Shown here one piece after another: positions 1 through 10,098 of a stretch of 64,000 bases of DNA. This DNA comes from G963662655 sp963665015. Its GTDB lineage: Bacteria > Cloacimonadota > Cloacimonadia > Cloacimonadales > JAIOQZ01. The position numbers and the translations under genes were made by a program. A model generated the notes under the pieces. That model was not told the origin of the DNA, made no database searches, and saw nothing but the letters and a program-made list of their open reading frames with translations. Numbering within the stretch: position 1 is the first letter of the stretch; every line of letters begins with the position of its first letter. The stretch covers positions 2,472,790 through 2,536,789 of the forward strand of contig CAXXSY010000004.1 of NCBI GenBank assembly GCA_963665015.2. The letters are read 5' to 3'.

Positions 1-1524
1 GATCTGGGGGTCGGCATGAATCTTCAGAAGGCCTATCCGATCACGGTGGATGCTACCATCCCGGCAGAGACCATCGTTCTGTTCTCGCTGGATATCGATA
101 TGTACGGCGGAACCGGTCAGGCCTACGATTTCCAGGCTGGAATCGGCATCTGGGGCGCGCAATCCGACTTCGAAGACGACAACTGGGGATTCTCCTCCAG
201 CGATTTCTGGGAATGGGGAACGCCAAGCCTCGGAACTCACTCCGGCGAGAAGGCCTGGGCAACCCGCCTCTATGCCAACTATCTGGACAATGCCGACTGG
301 CGACTCGAATCCACCGAATTCTACATCGGAACCTGCACAGAACTCCACTTCTGGCACAAGTACCAGACGCAGACCAACTACGATGGCGGTAACGTGAAGA
401 TCAGCATCGACGGCGGATTCACCTGGCATGTCGTCGAGCCCAATGACGGCTACCCCACTGCGTCGATGTCAAGCAGCAACGACGCCCTCGGCGGCGAGCC
501 CGGCTATTCCGGTTACCACCCGGAATGGGCGGAAGCGGTATTCGACCTCTCTGCATACGCGGGTCACAACGGTATCATCCGCTGGCACTTCGGCACCAAC
601 GGCTCCACCATCGCCTACGGCTGGATCATCGATGACGTCCTGGTAACCGGCAGCCAGGAAAAAGGAGCCGGTATCGCCGGAACCGTCACCCTGAGCGAGA
701 ATATGGCGGAGGTCGAGGACGCACTTGTAACCGTTGGTCAATATACGACTCAACCGGACGAGGAAGGCAACTACCTGCTTTACGTCTCAGAAAACACATA
801 CGATCTCAAGACAGACCTTCAATACTTCGAGAGTGATCTGCTCTTCGAACTCGCCGCGACGCAGGGCACGATATCAGAAGGAAACGACATGGTTCTCACC
901 TACCTGCACCCCGCGACCAGCACCGCATGGGAACAGCAAAACGGTCGGGTGACCATCACCTGGGACTACGAAGCGCCCTCGGCAGTTCGGAACAACAAGA
1001 GCCGCAAGATCGAGACGCGCGAAGAATTCGAGAGCTTCCGCGTGTATCGCCAGCAGGAAACCGGCCCGAATGTCCTGGTCGGCAGCGATATCACGGACTA
1101 CCAGTTCGTTGACCAGATCGATTCGCTCAAGACCTATTTCTACACGATCGTGGTCCAGTACGACGCAGGACTCAGCGAACCGGCCGCGGTCGAGGACGTT
1201 TACTGGGACGGAACCATCGTCGGAACCCAGCCCGACGCGCCCTCCTACGTCAACCGCCTCGGCTGCAACTACCCCAACCCATTCAACCCCGAGACGCGCA
1301 TCGACTTCAGTCTGAAGAACGCCGGTCGCGCAAAGCTCGATATATTCAACGTCAAGGGGCAGTTGGTGAAAACGCTGGTCGATGACAAGCTAACCGAAGG
1401 AAACCACAGCTTCACCTGGCACGGAACCGACAATAGCAACCATCGCGTATCGTCCGGTGTCTATCTGTACCGGCTCGAAACCGACGGTTATCGCTCGATC
1501 CGTAAGATGCTCCTTTTGAAATAG
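1..1524 (+). CDS. Secreted T9SS-cargo protein, C-terminal part (5' end outside window)
   Basis: The reading frame is open to the left edge: the codons before the first ATG at 16 read D-L-G-V-G with no stop, so the gene starts upstream and at least 507 residues are visible. Counting from the ATG, residues about 45-215 look like a MAM or immune-inhibitor-A-like beta-sandwich that ends in GWIIDDVLVTG. A carboxypeptidase-regulatory-like segment (IAGTVTLSENMAEVEDALV) and a fibronectin-III-like segment (about 300-395) follow. The last 80 residues form a FlgD-like sorting domain with YPNPFNPETRI, SGVYLYRLE and a basic tail RKMLLLK. Such domains direct export through the type IX system to the cell surface or medium. 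The enzyme or binding activity would lie in the missing N-terminal part, so no function is assigned. Confidence 0.85.
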   Translation, partial: DLGVGMNLQKAYPITVDATIPAETIVLFSLDIDMYGGTGQAYDFQAGIGIWGAQSDFEDDNWGFSSSDFWEWGTPSLGTHSGEKAWATRLYANYLDNADWRLESTEFYIGTCTELHFWHKYQTQTNYDGGNVKISIDGGFTWHVVEPNDGYPTASMSSSNDALGGEPGYSGYHPEWAEAVFDLSAYAGHNGIIRWHFGTNGSTIAYGWIIDDVLVTGSQEKGAGIAGTVTLSENMAEVEDALVTVGQYTTQPDEEGNYLLYVSENTYDLKTDLQYFESDLLFELAATQGTISEGNDMVLTYLHPATSTAWEQQNGRVTITWDYEAPSAVRNNKSRKIETREEFESFRVYRQQETGPNVLVGSDITDYQFVDQIDSLKTYFYTIVVQYDAGLSEPAAVEDVYWDGTIVGTQPDAPSYVNRLGCNYPNPFNPETRIDFSLKNAGRAKLDIFNVKGQLVKTLVDDKLTEGNHSFTWHGTDNSNHRVSSGVYLYRLETDGYRSIRKMLLLK

Positions 1525-1602
1525 GTTCGGCTTTGACGAAGTCAATTGTTGGTTTCGCGGAGCGACAACATGGAATCCTCAAAACGATACCCATGAACGC
1601 TG

Positions 1603-1624
1603 TAATATCGGCTTGCCGATATTA
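1603..1624. repeat. Perfect 10-bp inverted repeat
   Basis: TAATATCGGC and GCCGATATTA face each other across a 2-nt gap, about 80 bp after the stop of the T9SS-cargo gene. There is no T-run after it, so a rho-independent terminator is not supported. It is the first of several hairpins that fill the gap 1525-2045. Confidence 0.6.
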
Positions 1625-1650
1625 TGTTAGTGGATAATAAATAGATTAGA

Positions 1651-1675
1651 GAACGCCGCCCGGAGGTCGGCGCCT
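1651..1675. repeat. Short hairpin module, family e copy 1
   Basis: CGCCG (1654-1658) pairs with CGGCG (1668-1672) around a CCCGGAGGT loop. A second copy lies at 61996-62016, with a stem one pair longer and a changed loop. The loop resembles that of the family c modules (GACCTCCGGG on the other strand). Confidence 0.6.
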
Positions 1676-1711
1676 GCAAAAGGCGCGGGGATTCGGGCGG
1701 TCTCCTTTTCA

Positions 1712-1756
1712 TTACATACCTTCTGAATGTACCGGAGGTTCTTCCGAATGTTATGC
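1712..1756. repeat. Mid-box hairpin repeat (family d), copy 1
   Basis: Contains TTCTGAAT (1721-1728) and TTCCGAAT (1742-1749) with a small ACC-GGA-GGT hairpin between them. The outer arms CATAC and GTTATG pair imperfectly. The two boxes pair with each other except at a central T/C mismatch. See the copies at 1777, 5111, 44174 and 61636. Confidence 0.7.
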
Positions 1757-1776
1757 AATAGGACGATGGACATGGA

Positions 1777-1822
1777 GATCAACATTCAGAAGAGCTTCGC
1801 TCAGCACATTCGGAAGTTGATC
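1777..1822. repeat. Mid-box hairpin repeat (family d), copy 2, opposite orientation
   Basis: Outer stem GATCAAC (1777-1783) pairs with GTTGATC (1816-1822). Inside are ATTCAGAA and ATTCGGAA, the complements of the two family boxes, and an apical GAGC-TTC-GCTC hairpin. It lies about 25 bp from copy 1. Confidence 0.75.
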
Positions 1823-1831
1823 TCTTCCCCT

Positions 1832-1950
1832 GTAGCGCTCGACCTCCGGGCGAATCCTTCCTCTTGGTCCGCCAAGCTCCAGCTTGGCATCTCCTCGGAA
1901 CGCGGACGTCCTCGTCCGCATTTCCTTTCTCTCGTAGCGCTCGACCTCTG
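1832..1950. repeat. Mosaic of short hairpin modules c-a-b-c
   Basis: Module c (GTAGCGCTCGACCTCCGGG, 1832-1850) is followed by module a (GCCAAGCT 1871-1878 / AGCTTGGC 1881-1888), module b (GCGGACG 1902-1908 / CGTCCGC 1913-1919) and a truncated module c (1934-1948). The same modules recur alone or in other combinations at 5575, 11618, 44233, 45682 and 61865-62194. The six-frame translations of this stretch have low-complexity composition and are not genes. Confidence 0.75.
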
Positions 1951-2045
1951 TGATTTTCAGACGGAGTCCGACAAATCGAATCCCCGAGTGAAACGGTAGC
2001 GAGCTTTTCTTGACAACGAATCCTCGACAGGAAAATATACAACCC

Positions 2046-2525
2046 ATGAGAATCAAAACAGGCATCGGACAGGACAGTCACCGAATCGGCGACGACATGA
2101 AAAAACCGTTCATCCTCGGCGGAATCGTTTTTGACGGACTTCCCGGTCTGAAGGGCAACAGCGACGCGGACGCGGTCATGCACGCGATTACCAACGCGAT
2201 CTCGGGAATTACCGGAGTCAACATCATCGGAAAGGAAAGCGACCGGATGTGCCTGGAAGAGGGCATCGAAGACAGCGCGGTATATCTGAAGGAAGCGTTG
2301 AGATTTCTGGGGGATTTCCGCCTGACCCACCTCTCGATCAGCATCGAATGCAAGAAACCGATGATCACACCGAAGATGGACGAAATGCGAAAACGTCTGT
2401 CGGAAATCCTGCCGCTCGATCCGCAGGACATCGGCATCACCGCCACCACGGGCGAAGGATTAACCGGATTCGGTCGAGGCGAAGGCGTGCAGGCATTCGC
2501 GGTTGTCACCGCCGTCGCGGACTGA
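2046..2525 (+). CDS. ispF: Divergent 2-C-methyl-D-erythritol 2,4-cyclodiphosphate synthase (IspF-like)
   Basis: 159 residues when started at the ATG at 2046; the ORF can extend to 2010, but family members begin with MRIxxGxxxDxH. IspF cyclises CDP-methylerythritol 2-phosphate in the non-mevalonate isoprenoid pathway and is a metal-dependent trimer. The metal ligands are visible as D10, H12 and H46, and the C-terminal nucleotide-binding loop is present as TATTGEGLTGFGRGEG. The stretch that is normally DIGxxFPDTDP with HSD before it is replaced by NIIGKESDRMC and NSD. The family is clear from the ends of the protein, but substrate residues differ, so the reaction is less certain. It stands alone, 4 bp from the convergent permease gene. 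No other MEP-pathway gene is in the window. Confidence 0.75.
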   Translation: MRIKTGIGQDSHRIGDDMKKPFILGGIVFDGLPGLKGNSDADAVMHAITNAISGITGVNIIGKESDRMCLEEGIEDSAVYLKEALRFLGDFRLTHLSISIECKKPMITPKMDEMRKRLSEILPLDPQDIGITATTGEGLTGFGRGEGVQAFAVVTAVAD

Positions 2526-2528
2526 TCC

Positions 2529-3302
2529 CTATTTCAGCAACGAAAGCAGCCAGTCGATAACACCCAGCAGCTTAAGACTACCCAGCAGCACCGACACGAT
2601 CAGGATGAGCCGGATGATCTTCTCGCCCTTGCGCACGGCCGACCGAACGCCGATCCACGCCCCGATGTAATTCCCGACCGACAAGACGAGACCGTACTTC
2701 CACATCACCGTTCCGGAGATGGCGAAAATACTGACAGAAAAGACCGTGTAGAACAGGACGATGGTCACCTTCAGGGCGTTGGCGCGAATCAGGTCCAGAT
2801 TCTCAATCAGATTCAGCGACGCCAGCAGGATCAGCCCTACACCCACCTGAATGAACCCACCGTAAAATCCGATCGCGATGAAGATCAGGCTCTCCACCCA
2901 CGCGGGGAAATTGCGCTTTGTCTCCTTCATCTTCGGCGGACGGATCATCATCAGAACGATGCCGATGAGGATAAACGCCAGGATGATCTCGAACATCCGA
3001 CTGCTGATATTGACCGCCCAGATCGTGCCCAGCAATCCACCGATGACCACGGAGAGCAGGATATGCCAGCGCCCTTTGACTTCGACAAGATTGCGCTTAC
3101 GGAAATGATGTGCTCCGGAAATGCTTTGGACGAGAACCGCGACACGGTTTGTGGCGTTGGCGACATTGGCGTCCATCCCGATCAGCGTGATCAGAACGGG
3201 AAGCACGAGGACAGAGCCGCCGCCCGCGAGCGTGTTGATGAATCCCGCCAGTCCTCCGGCAAAGAAGAGCATGAGATAGATGATTCCTGCGTGAAAATCC
3301 AT
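2529..3302 (-). CDS. TauE/SafE-family membrane permease
   Basis: About 257 residues from the ATG at 3302; a TTG at 3338 is a possible earlier start just after the ygiQ stop. The protein is almost entirely hydrophobic, with seven or eight membrane segments. It carries the N-terminal glycine-rich family signature FINTLAGGGSVLVLPVL, repeated more weakly in the second half (GFYGGFIQVGVGLILL). The family exports or takes up small anions such as sulfite, sulfoacetate and other organosulfur compounds across the inner membrane; the substrate cannot be read here. It follows ygiQ by about 40 bp on the same strand and is probably cotranscribed. No clear Shine-Dalgarno is seen for either start. Confidence 0.85.
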   Translation of the reverse strand: MDFHAGIIYLMLFFAGGLAGFINTLAGGGSVLVLPVLITLIGMDANVANATNRVAVLVQSISGAHHFRKRNLVEVKGRWHILLSVVIGGLLGTIWAVNISSRMFEIILAFILIGIVLMMIRPPKMKETKRNFPAWVESLIFIAIGFYGGFIQVGVGLILLASLNLIENLDLIRANALKVTIVLFYTVFSVSIFAISGTVMWKYGLVLSVGNYIGAWIGVRSAVRKGEKIIRLILIVSVLLGSLKLLGVIDWLLSLLK

Positions 3303-3341
3303 ATTGAACAAATGAATGAAAATCAACCCTCGTGGCAAGGT

Positions 3342-5075
3342 TTATTTTGTGAAAACACCCACCAGATCGCCCCGACCTGCCGTTCTGAGCGCTTCGATCA
3401 CCAGCTTGCGATTCTGCGGCTCATACCACTGCAAGAGAGCCTTCATCAATCTCACCTCCCTGCCCCTCGACACGTGAACCTTTTCGCCCGTCGCGGGATC
3501 GACGCCGCTGAAATACATGCAGGTGCTTCGCGTCATCGGCGTGGGGGTGAACTGCTGGATCTGCCGGACGCGCAGGTTGTTTTTATGCAACCACAGCGCC
3601 AGCTCGATCGTGTCCCTGAGCGTCTCGCCCGGATGACCGGCGATCAGATAAGGCAACACGTATTGCTTTTTGCCGGACTTCTTCGATTCGACTTCGAATA
3701 TCCGGCAGAAATCGTCATAGGGCTCATTCGACGGCTTGTTCATCCGGTGCAGAACGTTCGGTGAACGGTGCTCTGGCGCAAGCTTGAGGTGTCCACCGGT
3801 GTATCGCTTCGCAAGCTCGGCGATGAATTTCCTGTCCCGTAGCGCAAGATCGAACCGCACACCCGACGCGATGAACAAATGCTTGATACCGGGAATCTTC
3901 GACGCCCGATCAAGCAGCTTGAGGTAGTCCGCGTGGCTCGTGTCAAGGAACGGGCAAACGTCCGGCACCAGGCAGGACGACCTTCCGCAATCCGCCGGGA
4001 AACCGCGCTTGCAGGACAGTCCGTACATGTTGGCGGTCGGACCGCCAATGTCGGTGACGGTGCCCTTGAAATCGGCATCGCCTGCCATGTCGCGCACCTC
4101 GCTAAGGATCGATTGCTCGCTGCGTGAGCGGATCGCGCGTCCCTGGTGATATGACAGCGCGCAAAAACTGCATCCGCCGAAGCAGCCCCGGTGCGCGGTG
4201 ACAGAATGCCGAATCTGCTCGAACGCCGGGATGCGCGCGCCCTTGTAGCCCACATGCGGCTTCCTCGAAAACGGCAGCCGATATAGCGCGTCGAGTTCAT
4301 CCTCCGACAGCGGCTCCTGCGGTGGGTAGTGAACCAGCTTCCTGCCGGCGAAATCCTGAATCAGCGTATGTTGCCGGAACTTGTTGTCGAACGCCTGGAA
4401 CAGTTTCAGATAACCCTCCGGTGACTTCGATTCCTCCCACGTGGGAAGCCGTAAACCCTCGACCGCTGCATCCTTCAGCAGCGAAACGACGGTTCCCGGG
4501 ATGCCGTCCAGAGCTCGTTCTTCATCAACGCGCCGCGCGATCTCGATGATCTGTCGCTCTCCCATGCCATAGACGAGGATGTCGGCGCGCGTCTCAGGCA
4601 GGATGCTGTTGCGCACCTTCTCAGTCCAGTAGTCGTAGTGCGGGACGCGCCTCAGCGATGCCTCGATTCCGCCCAGCACAATCGTCGTCCCCTTGAACAG
4701 CCGCCTGATCGCCTGAGTATAAACGATCGTGGCACGGTCTGGACGCTTGCCGCCTTCGCCATTCGGCGTATAGGCATCGTCGGAACGTGGCTTCTTCAGC
4801 GCGGTGTAGTTGGCCACCATCGAATCGACGTTGCCTGAGGTGACGCCCCAAAAAAGCCGTGGCCTGCCCAGCCGCGTGTAATCCTCATCCGACTGCGGTT
4901 GCGCGATGATCCCGGTTCGATAGCCATGATGGATCAGCCATCGCGCCAGCAGCGCACTGCCGAACGACGGGTGATCGACGAACGCGTCGCCGCTGACGAT
5001 GATCACGTCGAGCTCGTCCCAGCCGAGAGACTCCGTCTCCTGCCGGGTCATGGGTGGTTGATAAATCTTCTGCAT
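3342..5075 (-). CDS. ygiQ: YgiQ-family radical SAM protein (UPF0313)
   Basis: 577 residues, close to the usual family length. The N-terminal part (LGWDELDVIIVSGDAFVDHP) is the typical YgiQ opening, and the 4Fe-4S/SAM motif CFGGCSFC lies in the middle (about residue 300). An Elp3-like region follows (LKLAPEHRSP, GHPGETLRDT). Family members are predicted cytosolic radical SAM enzymes of unknown reaction, so none is assigned. The gene is followed by the TauE-type permease, and the 630 bp upstream of it are packed with hairpin repeats. Confidence 0.92.
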   Translation of the reverse strand: MQKIYQPPMTRQETESLGWDELDVIIVSGDAFVDHPSFGSALLARWLIHHGYRTGIIAQPQSDEDYTRLGRPRLFWGVTSGNVDSMVANYTALKKPRSDDAYTPNGEGGKRPDRATIVYTQAIRRLFKGTTIVLGGIEASLRRVPHYDYWTEKVRNSILPETRADILVYGMGERQIIEIARRVDEERALDGIPGTVVSLLKDAAVEGLRLPTWEESKSPEGYLKLFQAFDNKFRQHTLIQDFAGRKLVHYPPQEPLSEDELDALYRLPFSRKPHVGYKGARIPAFEQIRHSVTAHRGCFGGCSFCALSYHQGRAIRSRSEQSILSEVRDMAGDADFKGTVTDIGGPTANMYGLSCKRGFPADCGRSSCLVPDVCPFLDTSHADYLKLLDRASKIPGIKHLFIASGVRFDLALRDRKFIAELAKRYTGGHLKLAPEHRSPNVLHRMNKPSNEPYDDFCRIFEVESKKSGKKQYVLPYLIAGHPGETLRDTIELALWLHKNNLRVRQIQQFTPTPMTRSTCMYFSGVDPATGEKVHVSRGREVRLMKALLQWYEPQNRKLVIEALRTAGRGDLVGVFTK

Positions 5076-5110
5076 GGGATTAGAAAATACGCGACGCGGA
5101 AGACGTCAAT

Positions 5111-5157
5111 GGAAATCAACTTCTGAATGTCCGAAGGTCTTCCGAATGTTGATTTCC
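5111..5157. repeat. Mid-box hairpin repeat (family d), copy 3
   Basis: A perfect 10-bp outer stem, GGAAATCAAC (5111-5120) with GTTGATTTCC (5148-5157), encloses TTCTGAAT and TTCCGAAT and a GAAG-GT-CTTC apical hairpin. It lies 35 bp upstream of the ygiQ start codon on the opposite sense. Confidence 0.8.
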
Positions 5158-5188
5158 ACGAGACTCATCCTGAAATCGAGCACCCAGC

Positions 5189-5220
5189 TATCATCTCCGC
5201 CCGGCAGATTCGTTCGTATC
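5189..5220. repeat. Truncated left end of the long hairpin repeat (family X)
   Basis: Shares the flank and first arm of the complete copies (CCGCCCGGCAGATTCGTTCG), then diverges, so only the 5' edge remains. It sits about 100 bp before a complete copy. Confidence 0.55.
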
Positions 5221-5230
5221 AAGCTCCAGA

Positions 5231-5275
5231 GTTCCGAAGGAACGACAGATTTTAGCCCGTGGCGTAAGCCATGGG
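5231..5275. repeat. Two small hairpins
   Basis: GTTCC-gaa-GGAAC (5231-5243) and CCCGTGGC (5256-5263) with GCCATGGG (5268-5275, one G-T pair). They are part of the repeat-filled gap 5076-5706, in which no coding region is credible. Confidence 0.55.
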
Positions 5276-5300
5276 AAACCGCGCACCAACCACAAGCCCT

Positions 5301-5432
5301 CCGCCCTGCAGATTCGTTCGATCGCGAGCGCAACCGTGGTGTTGTACACCTTTATTTCCATGTCCGGTAGTCAGGAAGGTGTACTATATCCACGGCGGAG
5401 CGAGCGATCGGACGAAGATGCGGGTGGGTAAA
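5301..5432. repeat. Long covarying hairpin repeat (family X), copy 1
   Basis: Outer stem TTCGTTCGATCGC (5313-5325) pairs with GCGATCGGACGAA (5404-5416), 13 bp with one G-U. A second stem is CCGTGG (5334-5339) with CCACGG (5390-5395). The apical stem is GTACACCTT (5344-5352) with AAGGTGTAC (5376-5384). Copy 2 at 33003-33135 has different stem sequences that pair equally well, while the loop (TTTATT...CGGTAG) and the outer flanks (GCAGATT, AAGATGCG) are conserved. The element is noncoding and either a structured RNA or a transposable palindromic unit; no family name is recognised. Confidence 0.75.
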
Positions 5433-5459
5433 GACTGCGCCCGACCTCCTCCCTGCTCC

Positions 5460-5604
5460 CTCTTCCCGCTTGCGGGAGAGGGTCTGGGGTGAGGGTCTCT
5501 TTTTCTCCTGCAAATCGTGATGGGATTCGAGTTATTACCTTCGGCAAAACTCACAGATTCAGACAGGGAAAGGTGATGCCGAGCTGGAACTCGGCGGTCC
5601 GACA
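5460..5604. repeat. Further hairpin modules including family a copy 2
   Basis: TCCCGC-tt-GCGGGA lies at 5464-5477. The family a module at 5578-5595 pairs GCCGAG with CTCGGC; compared with GCCAAG/CTTGGC at 1871 and 61868, one base pair has changed from A-T to G-C on both sides, so pairing is kept. Confidence 0.6.
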
Positions 5605-5642
5605 GAGAGCGACCACCTCCCTCTCCTGTCTCCTATCTTCTA

Positions 5643-5682
5643 TAAAAAAACACCGCAGGGATTGTCCAGTTCCCTGCGGTGT
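5643..5682 (-). terminator. Rho-independent terminator of the cold-shock gene
   Basis: A 12-bp stem, ACACCGCAGGGA (5650-5661) with TCCCTGCGGTGT (5671-5682). On the minus strand it is followed by a run of eight U (A-run 5643-5650 on the plus strand). It begins 24 bp after the stop of the cold-shock gene. Confidence 0.9.
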
Positions 5683-5706
5683 ATGCATTAAACGGAGATG
5701 GGAGGA

Positions 5707-5934
5707 TCAGCCGTTGCTTGAGAGCGGATTCAGGCGGATGATGTTGATCGCCTGAATTCCTTTATCTGTATTCATGAGATCAAATTCGACGTCTTCGTTA
5801 GGATACAGGACTTTCAGCTCTGTCGGATTCTTGGTGACAATCGATTTCCAGTGTACGAAATATTCCGTATTGTCGGCGGACAGGATGAAACCGTATCCCT
5901 TGTTGCTGTTAAACCATTTTACTTTGCCTTTCAT
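5707..5934 (-). CDS. Cold-shock domain protein (CspA family)
   Basis: 75 residues, one OB-fold cold-shock domain. RNP1 is seen as KGYGFI, and RNP2 as EYFVHW where VFVHF is usual. The opening MKGKVKWFN is canonical. These proteins bind single-stranded RNA or DNA, melt mRNA structure and act as RNA chaperones in the cytosol. The gene is a single transcription unit with its own strong terminator just downstream. The gap to ppdK (5935-6041) contains the ppdK terminator, so its promoter must lie in the same 100 bp. Confidence 0.95.
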   Translation of the reverse strand: MKGKVKWFNSNKGYGFILSADNTEYFVHWKSIVTKNPTELKVLYPNEDVEFDLMNTDKGIQAINIIRLNPLSSNG

Positions 5935-6003
5935 GATGCTCCTTCGCTTGATGCAAATTCATAGATACAACGCCGGACCGGCACCGCCGTTACGACAAAT
6001 TAG

Positions 6004-6033
6004 AAAAAAGCCCGGAAGAATTTCTCCCGGGCT
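6004..6033 (-). terminator. Rho-independent terminator of ppdK
   Basis: AGCCCGG (6009-6015) pairs with CCGGGCT (6027-6033). On the minus strand the stem is followed by six U (A-run 6004-6009). It lies just after the ppdK stop codon. Confidence 0.85.
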
Positions 6034-6041
6034 CATATTCG

Positions 6042-8780
<2,739 letters not shown>

Positions 8781-8829
8781 GAACGTTCCTCCTTGTGATT
8801 TATCATTCATTTTTCTTCTTTTTAAATTC

Positions 8830-8858
8830 GATAAATTTTGTCGGGGCAATCATGTCAA
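8830..8858 (-). promoter_or_regulatory. Possible ppdK promoter
   Basis: On the minus strand TTGACA (8858-8853) is followed after 17 bases by TTTATC (8835-8830), a weak -10. It lies about 50 bp before the ppdK start codon. Confidence 0.4.
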
Positions 8859-9248
8859 ATCAAAATTCGGTGTAGTGACCACGATCCGTCCTGACAACTC
8901 TGAATTGCCGGCGATATCGTCTGTAAGCATGGTGATTAGCTCGAAACAATTCGCGTTGATACACATATAACGCACCGGCATTCTCAACGTTTCACGCGTA
9001 TCGACGCTAGCTGTTCCTTCGTGTTACCCCGGTTCTTTTCTGGCAGCGAACTCTCTTTCTTTCAGTGATATATTAATCGAGAATTGTCCACTTGACAAAC
9101 AATTACGACAAAAAACGAATCGCTATCGATCAGAAGAATTTGTGAATCTGGCATGTGCTTTCCCCGATAGCTTTTCTTGCGGCACAAGACGCGGCAAAAA
9201 CCCGTTTTTTAACACAGGATTAATATTCCTGTCGCATCCCGCAATTCG
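8859..9248. other. Intergenic stretch without recognised content
   Basis: The rest of the divergent gap between ppdK and the GNAT gene. A 72-codon minus-strand frame (9123-9341) has no family resemblance and no ribosome-binding site of note. A second TTGACA-like hexamer occurs near 9092. No tRNA, riboswitch or repeat of the families described elsewhere was recognised. Confidence 0.4.
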
Positions 9249-9272
9249 CCATTTCCGTCTTGACAACAATCG
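9249..9272 (+). promoter_or_regulatory. Shared -35 block upstream of the GNAT gene
   Basis: CCATTTCCGTCTTGACAA followed by cAATCG matches the block at 10029-10052 upstream of guaB with one mismatch in 24 bases. It contains a perfect TTGACA (9260-9265). A clear -10 is not seen. Confidence 0.5.
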
Positions 9273-9367
9273 AAATCCATGCAATCCTGTAAACGTATCG
9301 TGAAGTAACGAATCCGTTTCACGATGATCCGAAACAATCAATATCTTCGACTGGAGCGCATAAGCAT

Positions 9368-9946
9368 ATGAAATTCAACGATTATTTCAAGGATATCCCG
9401 GTTCTCGAATCGGATCGCCTGCTTCTCAGACCCTTCGGATACGACGACATCGACCAGTATCTGGCTTTTTTCACGGACAGGGAGGTCCAGCGATATCTCG
9501 GGTCTGTCCTTGTACCGAAGGATCGAGAGGACGCGAAACGCTGGATTGACAACCTGAACGGCAGATGTTTGAAAAGCAAGCTCGTCTTCACATGGTGTAT
9601 CGAGTGGAAAAGAAGCAATGAAATCATCGGGAGATGCGACCTCGGCGGATTCGTAAGAAAGTCCATGGCCGAGGTTTCGTACTATCTATCTCGCGAGATG
9701 TGGAACAAGGGCGTAATGACAGAAGCGATGAAAATGGTACTGGACTTCGGTTTCCGTAACCTGAATCTGCACAGGATTCAAGCATGTGTTCTTCCGGACA
9801 ACGCAGCGTCCCTGCGTTTGCTGGAAAAACTGGGATTCCAGCGGGAAGGCTTGTTGCGGCAATACGACTATGGGAAAGAGTTCCATGATGTCGTAATACT
9901 CTCAATACTCGACAATTCGGAGCGATATACCGAACAACCCGAGTGA
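9368..9946 (+). CDS. GNAT N-acetyltransferase (RimJ/RimL type)
   Basis: 192 residues. Opens with the family signature ESDRLLLRPFGYDDIDQY. The acetyl-CoA-binding region follows (SREMWNKGVMTEAMKMVLD), then the C-terminal RIQACVLPDNAASLRLLEK and LGFQREGLLR. This is a complete GCN5-like fold of the class that acetylates ribosomal-protein N-termini or small molecules; the substrate is not predictable. It starts at the ATG at 9368 with GGAG about 12 bases upstream. It is a single gene, with guaB downstream behind its own promoter. Confidence 0.93.
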   Translation: MKFNDYFKDIPVLESDRLLLRPFGYDDIDQYLAFFTDREVQRYLGSVLVPKDREDAKRWIDNLNGRCLKSKLVFTWCIEWKRSNEIIGRCDLGGFVRKSMAEVSYYLSREMWNKGVMTEAMKMVLDFGFRNLNLHRIQACVLPDNAASLRLLEKLGFQREGLLRQYDYGKEFHDVVILSILDNSERYTEQPE

Positions 9947-10028
9947 AGAATTCTTGGTTGTCTGTTGCCGAATTCAGCGGTAAACCGACTATATCATTTT
10001 CGGAAGCATTTCGATGGATATAGTTCAT

Positions 10029-10074
10029 CCATTTCCGTCTTGACAAAAATCGCGGCTCCAATGTTTTGTATAAA
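10029..10074 (+). promoter_or_regulatory. guaB promoter region
   Basis: TTGACA (10040-10045) lies inside a 24-base block nearly identical to that at 9249-9272. Downstream, TTTGTA (10065-10070, spacer 19) and TATAAA (10069-10074, spacer 23) are the -10 candidates; neither spacing is ideal. It is 25-60 bp before the guaB start. Confidence 0.5.
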
Positions 10075-10098
10075 AGGCTATTAAAAGGGGTAACCACG

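Noticed and set aside
1727..2010. Open frames on both strands (90-180 codons) before ispF
   Set aside because: They run through hairpin modules c, a and b and family d repeats and have repetitive, Arg/Ser-rich translations. They are repeat artefacts.
5074..5755. Plus-strand frames of 73-98 codons upstream of ygiQ and through the csp terminator
   Set aside because: They translate hairpin repeats and one crosses a clear terminator stem and the complement of the cold-shock gene.
9123..9341. 72-codon minus-strand frame between ppdK and the GNAT gene
   Set aside because: No ribosome-binding site, no recognisable family, and it covers the putative promoter of the GNAT gene.
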